The position numbers were made by a program, and so were the translations under genes. This document shows, piece by piece, positions 53,353-62,480 of a stretch of 64,000 nucleotides of DNA (the stretch's first letter is position 1; each line of letters starts with the position of its first letter). The stretch covers positions 62,431 through 126,430 of the forward strand of contig FUZS01000004.1 of the NCBI GenBank assembly GCA_900167215.1. The letters are read 5' to 3'. The notes beneath the pieces are model-generated. The model had not been told where the DNA came from. It saw nothing but the letters and a program-made list of their open reading frames with translations, and did not search any database. The stretch comes from [Eubacterium] yurii (GTDB lineage Bacteria; Bacillota; Clostridia; Peptostreptococcales; Filifactoraceae).

Positions 53353-53957
53353 TTTATTCACCTCCATTTTCCTTTGCGATTTACATTGCTTCTTAGTGTA
53401 CCACATTTCCATCTAAAAGTAAAGACTAAATTTTATATTTTGTATGTGAATTTATAAAAAACTCAGATATATTGCCATAATTTATCTATAAATCAGAGCT
53501 GAGTATATCTTATCGCTATTTCAATTTTAAACTTTATATAATACTCTTTATTAAGATATATATACTAAATATAATAAACTCAACTTTCTCACTAAAATTT
53601 TCTTAATTTAGTTGAAACTTAAATGTTTATTGATTTTTTAATACACTACTTGACACAGAATTTTCTGAATGATATTTATTGGAATTTGCATATTTATTAA
53701 AAAAATGAATACACTGAAAAAACTATGTCAAGTATAATATTGTATTTTTAAAATATACTCAAATTTCAATATCTTTAATGTGTTTTTCATGTGGGAAAGT
53801 TGAGTAATAAAGTATAATATATTTTCAAAAGATTTGTAATGATGCTATAAAGTATTGATATTTCAATTAAATTTCATATGGCTAATATCCAAAAATCAAA
53901 GGGATAATAGCATTAAATATTCATAGTATAAGTTTAATTTTTAAAATCTATGCAAAG
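53353..53957. other. Intergenic region upstream of rpsT
   Basis: 605 bp between the rpsT start and the end of the helicase-loader gene. It holds the complete E element at 53578-53805. A weak inverted pair ACTCAGATATATT/AGCTGAGTATATCTT lies at about 53461-53511. No gene is visible. Confidence 0.5.
53578..53805. repeat. Family E repeat, full-length 228-bp form
   Basis: Ends ACTCAACTTTCTCAC and GTGGGAAAGTTGAGT are a 15-bp inverted pair with one mismatch. It has no coding capacity. Reference copy for the family. Confidence 0.88.
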
Positions 53958-54944
53958 TTAAGAAAACATCCTAAGGTCTTTTCCTACGAATTTATATACG
54001 TTGTAGCTACCTGAAAATCTTGAAAATATCCTTTGTTCGTACCTTTCCTGCAGTTCTTGTTGAGAAAGGTTGGTAGAAATTATGGTCTTTTTGCCTGAAA
54101 TTATTCTTTGATTCACTATTTCAAACAGTTCCTGCCTTATAAAGCTGTTGGTAATCTCAGTGCCGAGGTCATCTATTATAAGCAGGTCGCAGGATTTGAC
54201 TATGGAATAGAAAATGCTCTGAGGAGATGAGTGTTTTTCTCTTGAAAATACGTATTGCTCAATAGTGTCAAACATTACTTTTGCACTTTCATACACCACG
54301 TTCTTCCTTTTTTTCATAAGCTTGTCAGCTATGCAAAGACACAAGAATGTCTTGCCAACGCCTGTAGGGCCGTAAAATATCATAGATTTTTCATCCGGGT
54401 TGTCAATATTATCTATGAAGGAAAAAGACTTATCCCTTATCTTACGCATAAATTCCATTTGAGTGTATTTTCCATACAAAATCTTGTCGTCAAATATATC
54501 AAGGCGGAAATTATCAAAGTTTATCTTCTTTGTAAGCTCAAGCATATTGGTGTTTTCATATGCCAAAGTATTGTATCTGTTTATAAAGCATGAGCATTTT
54601 TGACTCTTTCCGTCTTTGAGTATTGTGCCTGTATCCTTGCATATATCGCACTGATAGTGCAGGGCAAAATCGCCTATATCTATCTTATTTTTTGCTATAT
54701 AGTTATTTTTTTTGTTTTGAAGTTTTTTCAACTGTCCATTGAGCTCTTTGTTTTCTACTTCATTTTGATTAAGTGAGTTTTTCAAAATAGCAAGGTATAT
54801 TTGGTTGATTTTATCATCAAGTATTTCCAAGTCCGTATATTTTTCATAAAGCTCCTTCTTCCTCTTTGCTCTTTGAATCTGGGATTTTCTCTGCTTGTTT
54901 TTGTATTCGGTCTCTATCATTTGAAGTATTTCTTTATTTGTCAT
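53958..54944 (-). CDS. DnaC/DnaI-like helicase-loader ATPase
   Basis: A 328-residue AAA+ ATPase. The N-terminal half (1-110) is coiled coil followed by a four-cysteine zinc motif CDICKDTG...CSC. The AAA+ domain has Walker A GPTGVGKT (about 198-205), Walker B LLIIDDLG and sensor-1 IISTNLS. This matches the primosomal loader family DnaC/DnaI that places replicative helicase on DNA; the zinc motif favours DnaI-type loaders. The start is the ATG at 54942-54944 (MTNKEILQ) with GGAG upstream; a TTG 15 codons earlier is in frame. It is not next to a dnaB/dnaD gene here. Confidence 0.88.
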   Translation of the reverse strand: MTNKEILQMIETEYKNKQRKSQIQRAKRKKELYEKYTDLEILDDKINQIYLAILKNSLNQNEVENKELNGQLKKLQNKKNNYIAKNKIDIGDFALHYQCDICKDTGTILKDGKSQKCSCFINRYNTLAYENTNMLELTKKINFDNFRLDIFDDKILYGKYTQMEFMRKIRDKSFSFIDNIDNPDEKSMIFYGPTGVGKTFLCLCIADKLMKKRKNVVYESAKVMFDTIEQYVFSREKHSSPQSIFYSIVKSCDLLIIDDLGTEITNSFIRQELFEIVNQRIISGKKTIISTNLSQQELQERYEQRIFSRFSGSYNVYKFVGKDLRMFS

Positions 54945-55160
54945 AATGAGATTTGCTCCGTCTGCTCCAAATTTATATCTTAGTGCCAAATTAGTAAAAA
55001 AAATTTATAAAAAATTATATCATATGCTTGAAAAAAAGTAAAATTCATAAATTTATCTTACAAAAATGTTAAATATGAGTTAAAACTGCTTTATTTATTT
55101 CAAAAAAACATAATTTATGTTATAATGTAAGCAAATTATCAAATAAATTGGGGGAGGATT

Positions 55161-55943
55161 ATGATGAAAAAAATAGTAAAAAATTCATTATTGATATCCA
55201 TGGGACTTTTTTTAGGACTTACAGCAAGTTCATACGGCGCTTTAGAAAAGATAACTGTATTTAAGGATAACGTAACATCTATTTTTATAGATGGCAAGAA
55301 ATTACAAACAAGCAGTGACGTGATAAATCATAAGGGTACTTTGTATGTGCCGCTTAGAGTAGTAAGCGAAAATATGAATATGAATGTAAGCTATGATAAG
55401 GCAAATAAGACTGTAAACATAGCAAAAAAACCTCTAAGCAAGGAGGAAGAATTAGCAAGAAAAGCTCAGATACACGAAGAAGCTATGGCGGAAGCCAAAA
55501 AATTGAAGGCTCAGGAAAAGGAAGAGGCGAGAAAAGAGGAAGTAAAACCTGACAGCAACATAGATTACAAATCACTGCCTATTACTTATTCTAATGAAAA
55601 CTTTACAATGAGGATGACTCTTGTAGTAAGAGAAGATGGAAATGGATATAGTGAGTTTTACTTTGATGTGAAGAATAAGAATCCTTATGGAATGGTAATA
55701 GATCCGTTTTCTGCAAGATTTAACTATACAGGAGAACACAGGGATTACGAGCTTACAGGCGATATACCTTCAGCAGTTATGGACAAAAAAGTCCTATCAA
55801 GCTTTGACACTGACTTTGACAGCTCTGTTTTCTTAACTTTGGAAAAGATACCTAAAAATGTAAGTCAAGGTACTCTAAGCTTTAATATTAGAAAGGTTGG
55901 AGATACTGAATTTACAAAAGTAATCATGCCTATTAAATTTTAG
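55161..55943 (+). CDS. Secreted protein with copper amine oxidase N-terminal (stalk) domain
   Basis: A 260-residue exported protein. Signal peptide at 1-26 (SMGLFLGLTASSYGA). The stalk domain (about 30-92) reads FIDGKKLQTSSDVINHKGTL, YVPLRVVSENMNMNVSYDKA and NKTVNIAK, the usual Cu_amine_oxidN1 pattern; despite the name it is not catalytic and is found on many clostridial surface proteins. A coiled-coil K/E/A linker follows (95-130), then an unassigned beta-rich domain (140-260). GGGGGAGG lies 3 nt before the first ATG, so the second ATG (55164) is equally likely. ireB follows after 12 bp. Confidence 0.85.
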   Translation: MMKKIVKNSLLISMGLFLGLTASSYGALEKITVFKDNVTSIFIDGKKLQTSSDVINHKGTLYVPLRVVSENMNMNVSYDKANKTVNIAKKPLSKEEELARKAQIHEEAMAEAKKLKAQEKEEARKEEVKPDSNIDYKSLPITYSNENFTMRMTLVVREDGNGYSEFYFDVKNKNPYGMVIDPFSARFNYTGEHRDYELTGDIPSAVMDKKVLSSFDTDFDSSVFLTLEKIPKNVSQGTLSFNIRKVGDTEFTKVIMPIKF

Positions 55944-55955
55944 GGAGGTCATATT

Positions 55956-56216
55956 ATGGAAGAGAAAAAAGACTTCACTATGATGTTTAAGAAGGGAAAA
56001 AAGCCTGAAATACTTTCTAAGGAAGAAACAATAAAACAGGTGGTAAAGGCATTGGAAGAAAAAAAATACAATGTAGTGGATCAGTTGACAGGATATCTAC
56101 TATCTGGAGATCCTACTTACATTACAAGTCACAACAACGCCAGAAACCTAATAACAACTTATGAGAGAGAAGACCTTCTTGAAGAGATAGTGACATTTTA
56201 TTTGAAGAAAAAATAG
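55956..56216 (+). CDS. IreB-family regulatory phosphoprotein
   Basis: An 86-residue protein matching UPF0297/IreB over its full length, including EETIKQVVKALEEKKYN, the GYLLSGDPTYITSHNNAR core and DLLEEIVTFYLK. In enterococci IreB is phosphorylated by the PASTA kinase IreK and restrains cephalosporin resistance. AGGGAGGTC lies before the ATG. In Firmicutes this gene commonly sits upstream of ruvX, as it does here. Confidence 0.93.
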   Translation: MEEKKDFTMMFKKGKKPEILSKEETIKQVVKALEEKKYNVVDQLTGYLLSGDPTYITSHNNARNLITTYEREDLLEEIVTFYLKKK

Positions 56217-56429
56217 TCTTATAATTATACAAAGTTGATTTATTTAATGTAGACTTGTTCGAAAAGTTACTTATAACATGCTGATTGAACAAGTCTATTC
56301 AATTAAGATGATATATGCTAAATAAAAAAAGATATTAATGCCGATAAAATTTTTTCTTTAAAATAAAATTTAAAATGCATTTAAAATTTAGTATACTTAT
56401 ACTAAATAAGCATAAGATTAAGGGGAATA

Positions 56430-56858
56430 ATGGAAAGAATATTAGGACTTGACATAGGTAAACAAAAAATAGGCATAGCTATGAGCGACCTGCTCGGCAT
56501 GACAGCACAACCCAAGGCTACCATAAGGAGCAAAAATCTGGAAGAGCAGATGCAAAAGATATTGGATTTGATCAAGGAAAATTCGATAAAAGAGCTTGTT
56601 GTAGGGTTACCAAAAGATATCAACGGTGGTGACGGAGAGCAGGCACTATGGACTAAGAGCTTTGTAGAAAAACTTTGCCTTAAAAATGAGAATATAAAGA
56701 TAATCTACATCGATGAAAGATATACCAGCAAACTGGCGCTAAAAAATCTGTCACATATGAGTATGAAAAAGGTAAAGGATAAGGAACTCATAGACTCGCT
56801 TGCAGCTGCAAGTATATTGGAGACCTATTTGAGACAAAAAGAAAATGGTGTGAGATGA
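56430..56858 (+). CDS. ruvX: RuvX/YqgF Holliday-junction resolvase-like nuclease
   Basis: A 142-residue RNase H-fold protein: RILGLDIGKQKIGIAMSD with the first catalytic Asp, VVGLPKDINGG, and YIDERYTSKLA with the second acidic residue. A final Asp is in ELIDSLAAASILE. YqgF proteins act on 16S pre-rRNA 5' ends or branched DNA. It overlaps rnhB by 4 nt (ATGA). Confidence 0.95.
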   Translation: MERILGLDIGKQKIGIAMSDLLGMTAQPKATIRSKNLEEQMQKILDLIKENSIKELVVGLPKDINGGDGEQALWTKSFVEKLCLKNENIKIIYIDERYTSKLALKNLSHMSMKKVKDKELIDSLAAASILETYLRQKENGVR

Positions 56859-57646
56859 GTTATATATTAGATATCTTGACAAAAGATGTAAAGACTATAA
56901 AAAAACATATAGAAAGTCTGCCAATTAGCCAATATCAAAGCTATATTTCCGGTCTTATGACATCTGATAAAAAATCTCTACAAAATCTGGCTCTTTCAAT
57001 GAGCAAAAAGCTTGATAAATACGAAGCTGAGCAAAAAAGGATAGAAAGACTCTACGAATACGAGAAAAACATCAGGGAAAGTGAAAACAAGAAAAATATA
57101 CTCTGTATAGATGAGGTAGGTAGAGGGCCTTTAGCCGGGCCTCTTGTAGTATGCGGGGTAATGCTCGATGAAAATCCCGAAATACTGTATATAGACGACT
57201 CCAAAAAGTTGAGCGAAAAAAAGAGAAAAGAAATATTTGACGAGATAATGCAAAAAAATATCAGATATGAGATTATGACTGTAGAAGTGGATAAGATTGA
57301 TGAGCTGAATATTTTTAATGCAACATATGGAGCTATGAGCCAAATAGCAAAAAATTTTCCTATTAAAGCAGACCATATCTTAGTAGACGGTAATCAAATC
57401 TTAAAAGACTTAAATATAGACCAAACTGCAGTAATAAAAGGTGACAGCAAGGTACTTGGCATTGCTATTGCAAGTATAATAGCAAAGGTTACAAGGGATC
57501 GGATGATGATAGACTATGACAAGATATATCCTATGTATGACTTTGCCTCAAATAAAGGCTATGGCACGTCAAAACATATAGAAGCTATAAAAAAATATGG
57601 GACTTGCCCCATACATAGGATGAGTTTTTTGAAAAATATCCTATGA
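56855..57646 (+). CDS. rnhB: Ribonuclease HII
   Basis: A 263-residue enzyme that nicks at ribonucleotides in DNA. The N-terminal 70 residues are an accessory helical domain; the catalytic core has IDEVGRGPLAGPLV with the DE pair, DDSKKLSEKKR, ILVDGNQ and GDSKVLGIAIASIIAKVTRD supplying the remaining acids. It starts inside the end of ruvX, so they are translationally coupled. Confidence 0.95.
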   Translation: MSYILDILTKDVKTIKKHIESLPISQYQSYISGLMTSDKKSLQNLALSMSKKLDKYEAEQKRIERLYEYEKNIRESENKKNILCIDEVGRGPLAGPLVVCGVMLDENPEILYIDDSKKLSEKKRKEIFDEIMQKNIRYEIMTVEVDKIDELNIFNATYGAMSQIAKNFPIKADHILVDGNQILKDLNIDQTAVIKGDSKVLGIAIASIIAKVTRDRMMIDYDKIYPMYDFASNKGYGTSKHIEAIKKYGTCPIHRMSFLKNIL

Positions 57647-58032
57647 TGTATTATTTCTGCTTAAAAAGTATCTTATGTTGACAGTCTTTGATTTATAGAT
57701 AAGTTTATATGCAGTATTTTTTAAATTTCAAGTTTAAAATAAATTGTTATAAGAAAAAAATATCTATGAAATCCATTAAAATTCATTATTGATACTAATA
57801 TATATTTTGTTGATGGAATTTTTTTCTTTGATTATCTTATGCTTACACTTAAATTGGGAGTGTATAAAAGTTAATTTTTCCATTTTTTATTAATTTTTGG
57901 TATAAGCTTATTTTTATATTAATTTTTGAATTATAGTAAATTATTATTTTTAAGTTTGTAGTATTATCTACAATAACAGAGCTATAATATTTAGCTATCA
58001 AATGAAGCTGAAATCAAATACATGGAGAAGAT
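57647..58032. other. Intergenic region upstream of uppS
   Basis: 386 bp, very AT-rich. An inverted pair AAGAAAAAAAT (about 57751) / ATTTTTTTCTT (about 57820) encloses a long loop that also contains AAATCCAT/ATGGAATTT. It could be a decayed repeat. No gene or known regulatory RNA seen. Confidence 0.4.
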
Positions 58033-58749
58033 ATGAATTACGAAGAAATGACAGATAAATCAAATATTCCAACTCACATTGCCATAATAATGGACGGAAA
58101 CGGCAGATGGGCGAAGAAAAGATTGATGCCAAGAAGTGTAGGGCATAAAGCAGGAGCTGATATGCTCAAGAGGATAGTGAGAAAATGCAATGATATGGGC
58201 GTTAAATATCTCACTGTCTACGCCTTTTCCACTGAAAATTGGAAGAGACCTGATGAAGAAGTATCCCTGCTCATGGGACTTATAGTGACCTATCTGCAAA
58301 AAGAAGTGAAAGAGATGAATGAAAACAACGTAAGGATAGGGGCTATAGGAGATATAGAAAAACTGCCTAAAAAAGCCTATGACGAGCTGAAAAAAGCTAT
58401 GGAAATCACTAAGGACAATACAGGTGTTGTATTTTCATTGGCTCTAAACTACGGTTTTAGGGATGATTTATCTCATGCAATCAAAAATATGATGAAGGAA
58501 AATATTGATATAGAAAAAATTGATGATGAAACAGCAAAAAAATATCTCTACACTTCATATATGCCTGATCCTGATCTTATCATAAGGACAGGCGGAGAGA
58601 TAAGGTTATCTAATTTTATGCTGTATGAGGCAAGCTACAGTGAGTTTTACTTTTGTGACACTCTTTGGCCTGAATTTGACGAAGAACAGTTATGTAAGGC
58701 TATTTATGAGTATCAGCAAAGAGATAGAAGATTTGGAAATGTAAAATAG
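58033..58749 (+). CDS. uppS: Undecaprenyl diphosphate synthase
   Basis: A 238-residue cis-prenyltransferase making the C55 lipid carrier for wall synthesis. IMDGNGRWAKKR carries the catalytic Asp; FSTENWKRP, LALNYGFRDDL and IIRTGGEIRLSNFMLYEASYSEFYF are conserved. cdsA follows after 12 bp, a standard Firmicute lipid operon. A GGAG site precedes the ATG. Confidence 0.96.
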   Translation: MNYEEMTDKSNIPTHIAIIMDGNGRWAKKRLMPRSVGHKAGADMLKRIVRKCNDMGVKYLTVYAFSTENWKRPDEEVSLLMGLIVTYLQKEVKEMNENNVRIGAIGDIEKLPKKAYDELKKAMEITKDNTGVVFSLALNYGFRDDLSHAIKNMMKENIDIEKIDDETAKKYLYTSYMPDPDLIIRTGGEIRLSNFMLYEASYSEFYFCDTLWPEFDEEQLCKAIYEYQQRDRRFGNVK

Positions 58750-58761
58750 CGGAGGTTAAAT

Positions 58762-59532
58762 TTGAAAACGAGGGTTATATCTGCGGCAGTCTTGTTGCCC
58801 TTATTGATATTTGTGCTTATAAAGGGCAATATTATACTTGCCTCTTTTTGTCTTATATGCTCTCTTATAGGAGTGCATGAGTTTTGCAATGCTCTTGGAG
58901 AAAATTCTTCTAAATCTACAAAAATCCTATTGTTTTTAGCAAGTATTATTCAAATCTTTGCTATGTACAAAAACTATACGGATATCACAATAGTATTGAC
59001 ATTTACAATAATATTTATACAAGGTGCCTTGGTAGTTTTTGAAAAGATTTCTCCTATAAATGCTGCCTTAAGTATATTTACTTTTTTCTATGTATCTGTG
59101 TCCATATCTTATGTTTATGTTATTTCGGCAAGCTATGCCAAGTTTTTTCCTTATATATTTATCCTGTCTATGGTTACAGATACCTTTGCTTATTTTTCAG
59201 GAGTGTTCTTTGGTAAACACAAGCTATCACCTAATCTAAGTCCGAAAAAGACCATAGAGGGCTCAGTAGGTGGAATACTGTTTTGCGTGGGAGCTTCGTT
59301 TTTATACGCCTTGGTATTTCACAAGGAATTTTTAGCATTTGTCATACCTTTTGCTTTTTTAGGTTCTATTATATCTCAAATAGGAGATATATTTGCAAGC
59401 GCATTTAAGAGAGCAATGAACATCAAGGACTACGGCAATCTTATACCGGGACATGGAGGAATACTAGACAGAGCTGACTCGGTTATATTTACCACTTCAT
59501 TTGTATATGTTACAGCTTTGCTTTTGAAATGA
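58762..59532 (+). CDS. cdsA: Phosphatidate cytidylyltransferase
   Basis: A 256-residue membrane enzyme with about eight helices forming CDP-diacylglycerol for phospholipid synthesis. The signature SPKKTIEGSVGG and the C-terminal KDYGNLIPGHGGILDRADSVIFTT are intact. The start is a TTG at 58762 following CGGAGGT. Last gene of the uppS-cdsA operon in view; a dxr gene, often next, is absent and a terminator follows. Confidence 0.95.
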   Translation: MKTRVISAAVLLPLLIFVLIKGNIILASFCLICSLIGVHEFCNALGENSSKSTKILLFLASIIQIFAMYKNYTDITIVLTFTIIFIQGALVVFEKISPINAALSIFTFFYVSVSISYVYVISASYAKFFPYIFILSMVTDTFAYFSGVFFGKHKLSPNLSPKKTIEGSVGGILFCVGASFLYALVFHKEFLAFVIPFAFLGSIISQIGDIFASAFKRAMNIKDYGNLIPGHGGILDRADSVIFTTSFVYVTALLLK

Positions 59533-59605
59533 GGATATGGTGAACATTAGTAAACATAAATAGAGAAACTTAATCATATATAATTATTTTAAGTAATATA
59601 AATAT

Positions 59606-59649
59606 AAAAAAGCTTATCTTTGAAAAATATTTTCATTGATAAGCTTTTT
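59606..59649. terminator. Terminator between cdsA and hicB
   Basis: A perfect 12-bp stem AAAAAGCTTATC / GATAAGCTTTTT with a loop of about 19 nt, flanked by A and T tracts on each side; it sits between convergent genes. Confidence 0.87.
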
Positions 59650-59690
59650 AAATTTATCTAATGTTACAAAAAAATTATTTTAAAAGTTTA

Positions 59691-60068
59691 TTATACAGAT
59701 AATCGTTCTAATAATGCTTCTTGAAATACTTTAGAAAAGTTCATATTTTCTTGTTCAGCTTTTTCGTTCAGCCACTCAGGGATAGTAATAGTTTTTTTAA
59801 CTGATTTTTCTTCGTTTTTAGCATCTAATTTAACACTTATTAATGTAACAAAGGAATTATTGTCTGTGTTTATATCTTTGGGGTATGTCGGAGTAGGAAG
59901 ACTCTCGCCATCCATAAGCATACTTAATAAGTGTAATTCAAGGGCAGAGTTTGCATCTTCAAGTATTTCGTCTAATGTATCACCTTGAGCATTGCATCCA
60001 TCAACATCTGGGAATTCTCCCCAATATCCGTCTTCATTATGAATTATAAGTGGATAATTCAACATCAT
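59691..60068 (-). CDS. hicB: HicB-family antitoxin
   Basis: A 125-residue protein. The N-terminal HicB-like domain (1-65) reads YPLIIHNEDGYWGEFPDVDG, CNAQGDTLDEILEDANSALE. The C-terminal part ends in a ribbon-helix-helix-type DNA-binding region (KKTITIPEWLNEKAEQENMNFSKVFQEAL). GAGGTG lies 7 nt before the first of two ATGs. It normally neutralises a HicA ribonuclease encoded just upstream; here that gene is reduced to 25 codons, so HicB is an orphan and may act only as a repressor. Confidence 0.92.
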   Translation of the reverse strand: MMLNYPLIIHNEDGYWGEFPDVDGCNAQGDTLDEILEDANSALELHLLSMLMDGESLPTPTYPKDINTDNNSFVTLISVKLDAKNEEKSVKKTITIPEWLNEKAEQENMNFSKVFQEALLERLSV

Positions 60069-60087
60069 AGTAACACCTCATTTCAAT

Positions 60088-60165
60088 TTATGCTTTTCTA
60101 TAAAAAACACTTTTTATTTCCCAGCCATTTGCAAGAAATAATTTTAATAACTCCTTATCTTTCAT
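60088..60165 (-). pseudogene. hicA: hicA toxin remnant
   Basis: 25 codons reading MKDKELLKLFLANGWEIKSV then FYRKA and a TAA, with GAGGTG before the ATG at 60165. The first 19 residues are typical of HicA; the central GSHH segment with the catalytic histidine and the rest of the dsRBD-like fold are missing, and the reading joins straight to a C-terminal-like KA. An internal deletion of about 35-40 codons explains it. It lies 19 bp upstream of hicB. Confidence 0.8.
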
Positions 60166-60304
60166 TACTGCACCTCTATTGAAAGATTATACCACGTTAC
60201 AGCCTCTATATCAAGTGCTAATGATTAAATACGCATTTAAGAGTATAATAATAAGAAAATTTTCATTTGATAATTTTTAAGCTAAAAATTGTTATTAAAA
60301 AATA

Positions 60305-60333
60305 TTGCAAATTATCGTATTTTTGAGTATAAT
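60305..60333 (+). promoter_or_regulatory. Promoter of the nuoE-nuoF-hydA operon
   Basis: TTGCAA (60305-60310), 17-nt spacer, TATAAT (60328-60333), 54 bp upstream of the nuoE start codon. Confidence 0.7.
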
Positions 60334-60387
60334 TATTACTATCTTACAAGAAGATGTTTTTTATTAATTGATGGAGGTGATTTGCAG

Positions 60388-60885
60388 ATGAGTTTTGATT
60401 TTGATATGAAAAAAAATAAGGAGAAAATTGACGAATTCGAAGCATTCATTGAAGAAAATAAGACTGTTCGTGGAGCAGTAATGCCTATATTGCAAGAAGC
60501 ACAAAGGATATTTGGCTATATTCCTAAGGAAATAGTGGAGATTATGTCGCATAGATTGGGAAAACACAGTTCCGAAATTTATGGAGTGGCTACATTTTAC
60601 TCTCAGTTTACTTTCATACCTAAGGGCAAGTATGCAATATCTGTCTGTTTGGGGACTGCCTGTTATGTAAACGGTGCAAATGATATACTTGAGGAGTTTG
60701 AAAAACAGTTGAAAATCAAAAAAGGTGAAACTACAAAGGACCTTATGTTTTCGATAGTTGAGACAAGATGTGTGGGTGAGTGCGCAATGGCACCTGTAGT
60801 TACTGTAAATGATAAGGTATATCCTAAATTCAGCGTCTCAGATGTGGATGATTTGCTGACACAATATAGGGAGATGGAGGTGTGA
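60388..60885 (+). CDS. NuoE-like [2Fe-2S] subunit of NADH-linked hydrogenase
   Basis: A 165-residue thioredoxin-fold ferredoxin. The cluster cysteines appear as CLGTACYVNG (C-x4-C) and TRCVGECAMAP (C-x3-C). It is homologous to the 24-kDa subunit of complex I and to HydC of electron-bifurcating hydrogenases. The start is the ATG at 60388 (MSFDFDMKK), after TGGAGGTGA; a longer frame to 60289 overlaps the promoter. First gene of an operon with nuoF-like and hydA genes. Confidence 0.93.
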   Translation: MSFDFDMKKNKEKIDEFEAFIEENKTVRGAVMPILQEAQRIFGYIPKEIVEIMSHRLGKHSSEIYGVATFYSQFTFIPKGKYAISVCLGTACYVNGANDILEEFEKQLKIKKGETTKDLMFSIVETRCVGECAMAPVVTVNDKVYPKFSVSDVDDLLTQYREMEV

Positions 60886-60887
60886 AT

Positions 60888-62471
60888 ATGAGTGTGAATA
60901 TAAATTTGCTTGACAATATAAGAGAAGAACATCTTGAGCCTCTGCTTGCCAGATTGCAAAAAAGTGGAGATTATCTTATAGATGGAGAAAAAGTGTCGCT
61001 TAAAGGAGAGTATTTTGAAAAGCAAACAAGGATTGCTCTGAAAAACTACGACATTATAAATCCGGAAAAAATTGAAGAGTACATAGCTTTTGGAGGATAT
61101 TATTCCTTGGCTAAAGTCCTTCAAGAAAACGATAAGGCTAAAGTTTGCGAAGTGATAAAAAATTCTAATTTAAGAGGACGTGGCGGAGCAGGTTTTCCTA
61201 CAGGTAAGAAGTGGGAAGCAGCAATGAAACAAAACACAGACCAAAAGTACATAATATGTAACGCTGACGAGGGAGATCCCGGAGCGTATATGGACAGGTC
61301 TATACTTGAGGGAGATCCTCACAGTGTACTTGAAGGTATGGCTATAGCAGGTTTTGCTACAGGGGCTGACAGTGGCTTTATTTATGTAAGAGCTGAGTAC
61401 CCTAAGGCTGTTGCCAGTCTCATCACAGCTATTTATCAGGCAAAGGACAACAATCTTTTGGGAGATAATATATTAGGTAGCGGATTTAACTTCAATGTAG
61501 AGCTTAGACTTGGAGCAGGTGCCTTTGTCTGCGGAGAGGGTACTGCGCTGATGGAGTCTATAGAGGGCAAGAGAGGAATGCCGAGAAACAAGGAGTTTCG
61601 TACTACAGTAAAAGGTCTCTGGGGTAAGCCTACGGTTATAAATAACGTTGAAACTTATGCAAATGTGGCTCAGATTATAGAAAAGGGAGCTGACTGGTTC
61701 AAATCTATAGGAACGGAAAAATCTTCAGGAACAAAGGTATTTGCACTTGTCGGTAAGATAAACAATCCCGGGCTTGTGGAAGTGCCTATGGGAACTAAGA
61801 TAAGCGACGTAGTATTTGACATAGGCGGAGGTATACCTGGAGGCAAAAAAGCTAAGGCTGTCCAAACAGGTGGACCATCAGGCGGATGTATACCTACTGA
61901 TTTATTTGATACCGGTTTGGATTTTGAGTCTTTGAAAGAAATCGGCTCCATCATGGGTTCAGGTGGAATGGTAGTAATGGATGAAGACGACTGTATGGTC
62001 GACATTTCAAGATTCTTCCTTGAATTCAGCGTGGATGAGTCATGCGGTAAATGTACACCGTGCAGAATAGGTAACAAGAGATTACTTGAAATGCTCGACA
62101 AATTTGTATCTGGTAATGCACAGATGAGCGATATAGATAAATTGGAAGAACTTTCAAATATGATATGTGATACCTCTCTTTGCGGTCTTGGACAGGCATC
62201 TCCAAATCCTATACTTTCAACACTTAAATATTTCAGACAGGAATATATTGACCATGCTAAGGACAAGAAGTGTACTGCAAAAGCATGTAAAAAATTATTA
62301 AAATACTTTATCACTGAAAAATGTATAGGATGTACTAAATGTGCAAATATATGCCCTGTAAAATGTATAGACGGAAGTGTAAAAAAACGTCATGTAATAA
62401 CAGCGCAACAATGTATAAAATGCGGTCAATGTTTTGAAACTTGCCCGGTACATGCGATAGAGTTGGTATAG
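60888..62471 (+). CDS. NuoF-like NADH-binding subunit of NADH-linked hydrogenase
   Basis: A 527-residue flavoprotein. RGRGGAGFPTGKKW binds NADH, and NADEGDPGAYMDRSILEGDPH and GAGAFVCGEGTALMESIEG bind FMN. The [4Fe-4S] ligand motif is SCGKCTPCRIG. The C-terminus adds two ferredoxin-type clusters (CIGCTKCANICPVKC and CIKCGQCFETCPVHA). This domain order matches HydB of bifurcating hydrogenases rather than complex I NuoF, because a short N-terminal thioredoxin-like extension and two extra clusters are present. GGAGG lies 7 nt before the ATG at 60888. It overlaps nothing but follows nuoE by 2 bp. Confidence 0.94.
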   Translation: MSVNINLLDNIREEHLEPLLARLQKSGDYLIDGEKVSLKGEYFEKQTRIALKNYDIINPEKIEEYIAFGGYYSLAKVLQENDKAKVCEVIKNSNLRGRGGAGFPTGKKWEAAMKQNTDQKYIICNADEGDPGAYMDRSILEGDPHSVLEGMAIAGFATGADSGFIYVRAEYPKAVASLITAIYQAKDNNLLGDNILGSGFNFNVELRLGAGAFVCGEGTALMESIEGKRGMPRNKEFRTTVKGLWGKPTVINNVETYANVAQIIEKGADWFKSIGTEKSSGTKVFALVGKINNPGLVEVPMGTKISDVVFDIGGGIPGGKKAKAVQTGGPSGGCIPTDLFDTGLDFESLKEIGSIMGSGGMVVMDEDDCMVDISRFFLEFSVDESCGKCTPCRIGNKRLLEMLDKFVSGNAQMSDIDKLEELSNMICDTSLCGLGQASPNPILSTLKYFRQEYIDHAKDKKCTAKACKKLLKYFITEKCIGCTKCANICPVKCIDGSVKKRHVITAQQCIKCGQCFETCPVHAIELV

Positions 62472-62480
62472 GAGGATAAG

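Noticed and set aside
61670-62314. A 214-codon open frame on the minus strand inside the nuoF-like gene
   Set aside because: Antisense shadow of conserved cofactor motifs; no ribosome site and no recognisable protein.
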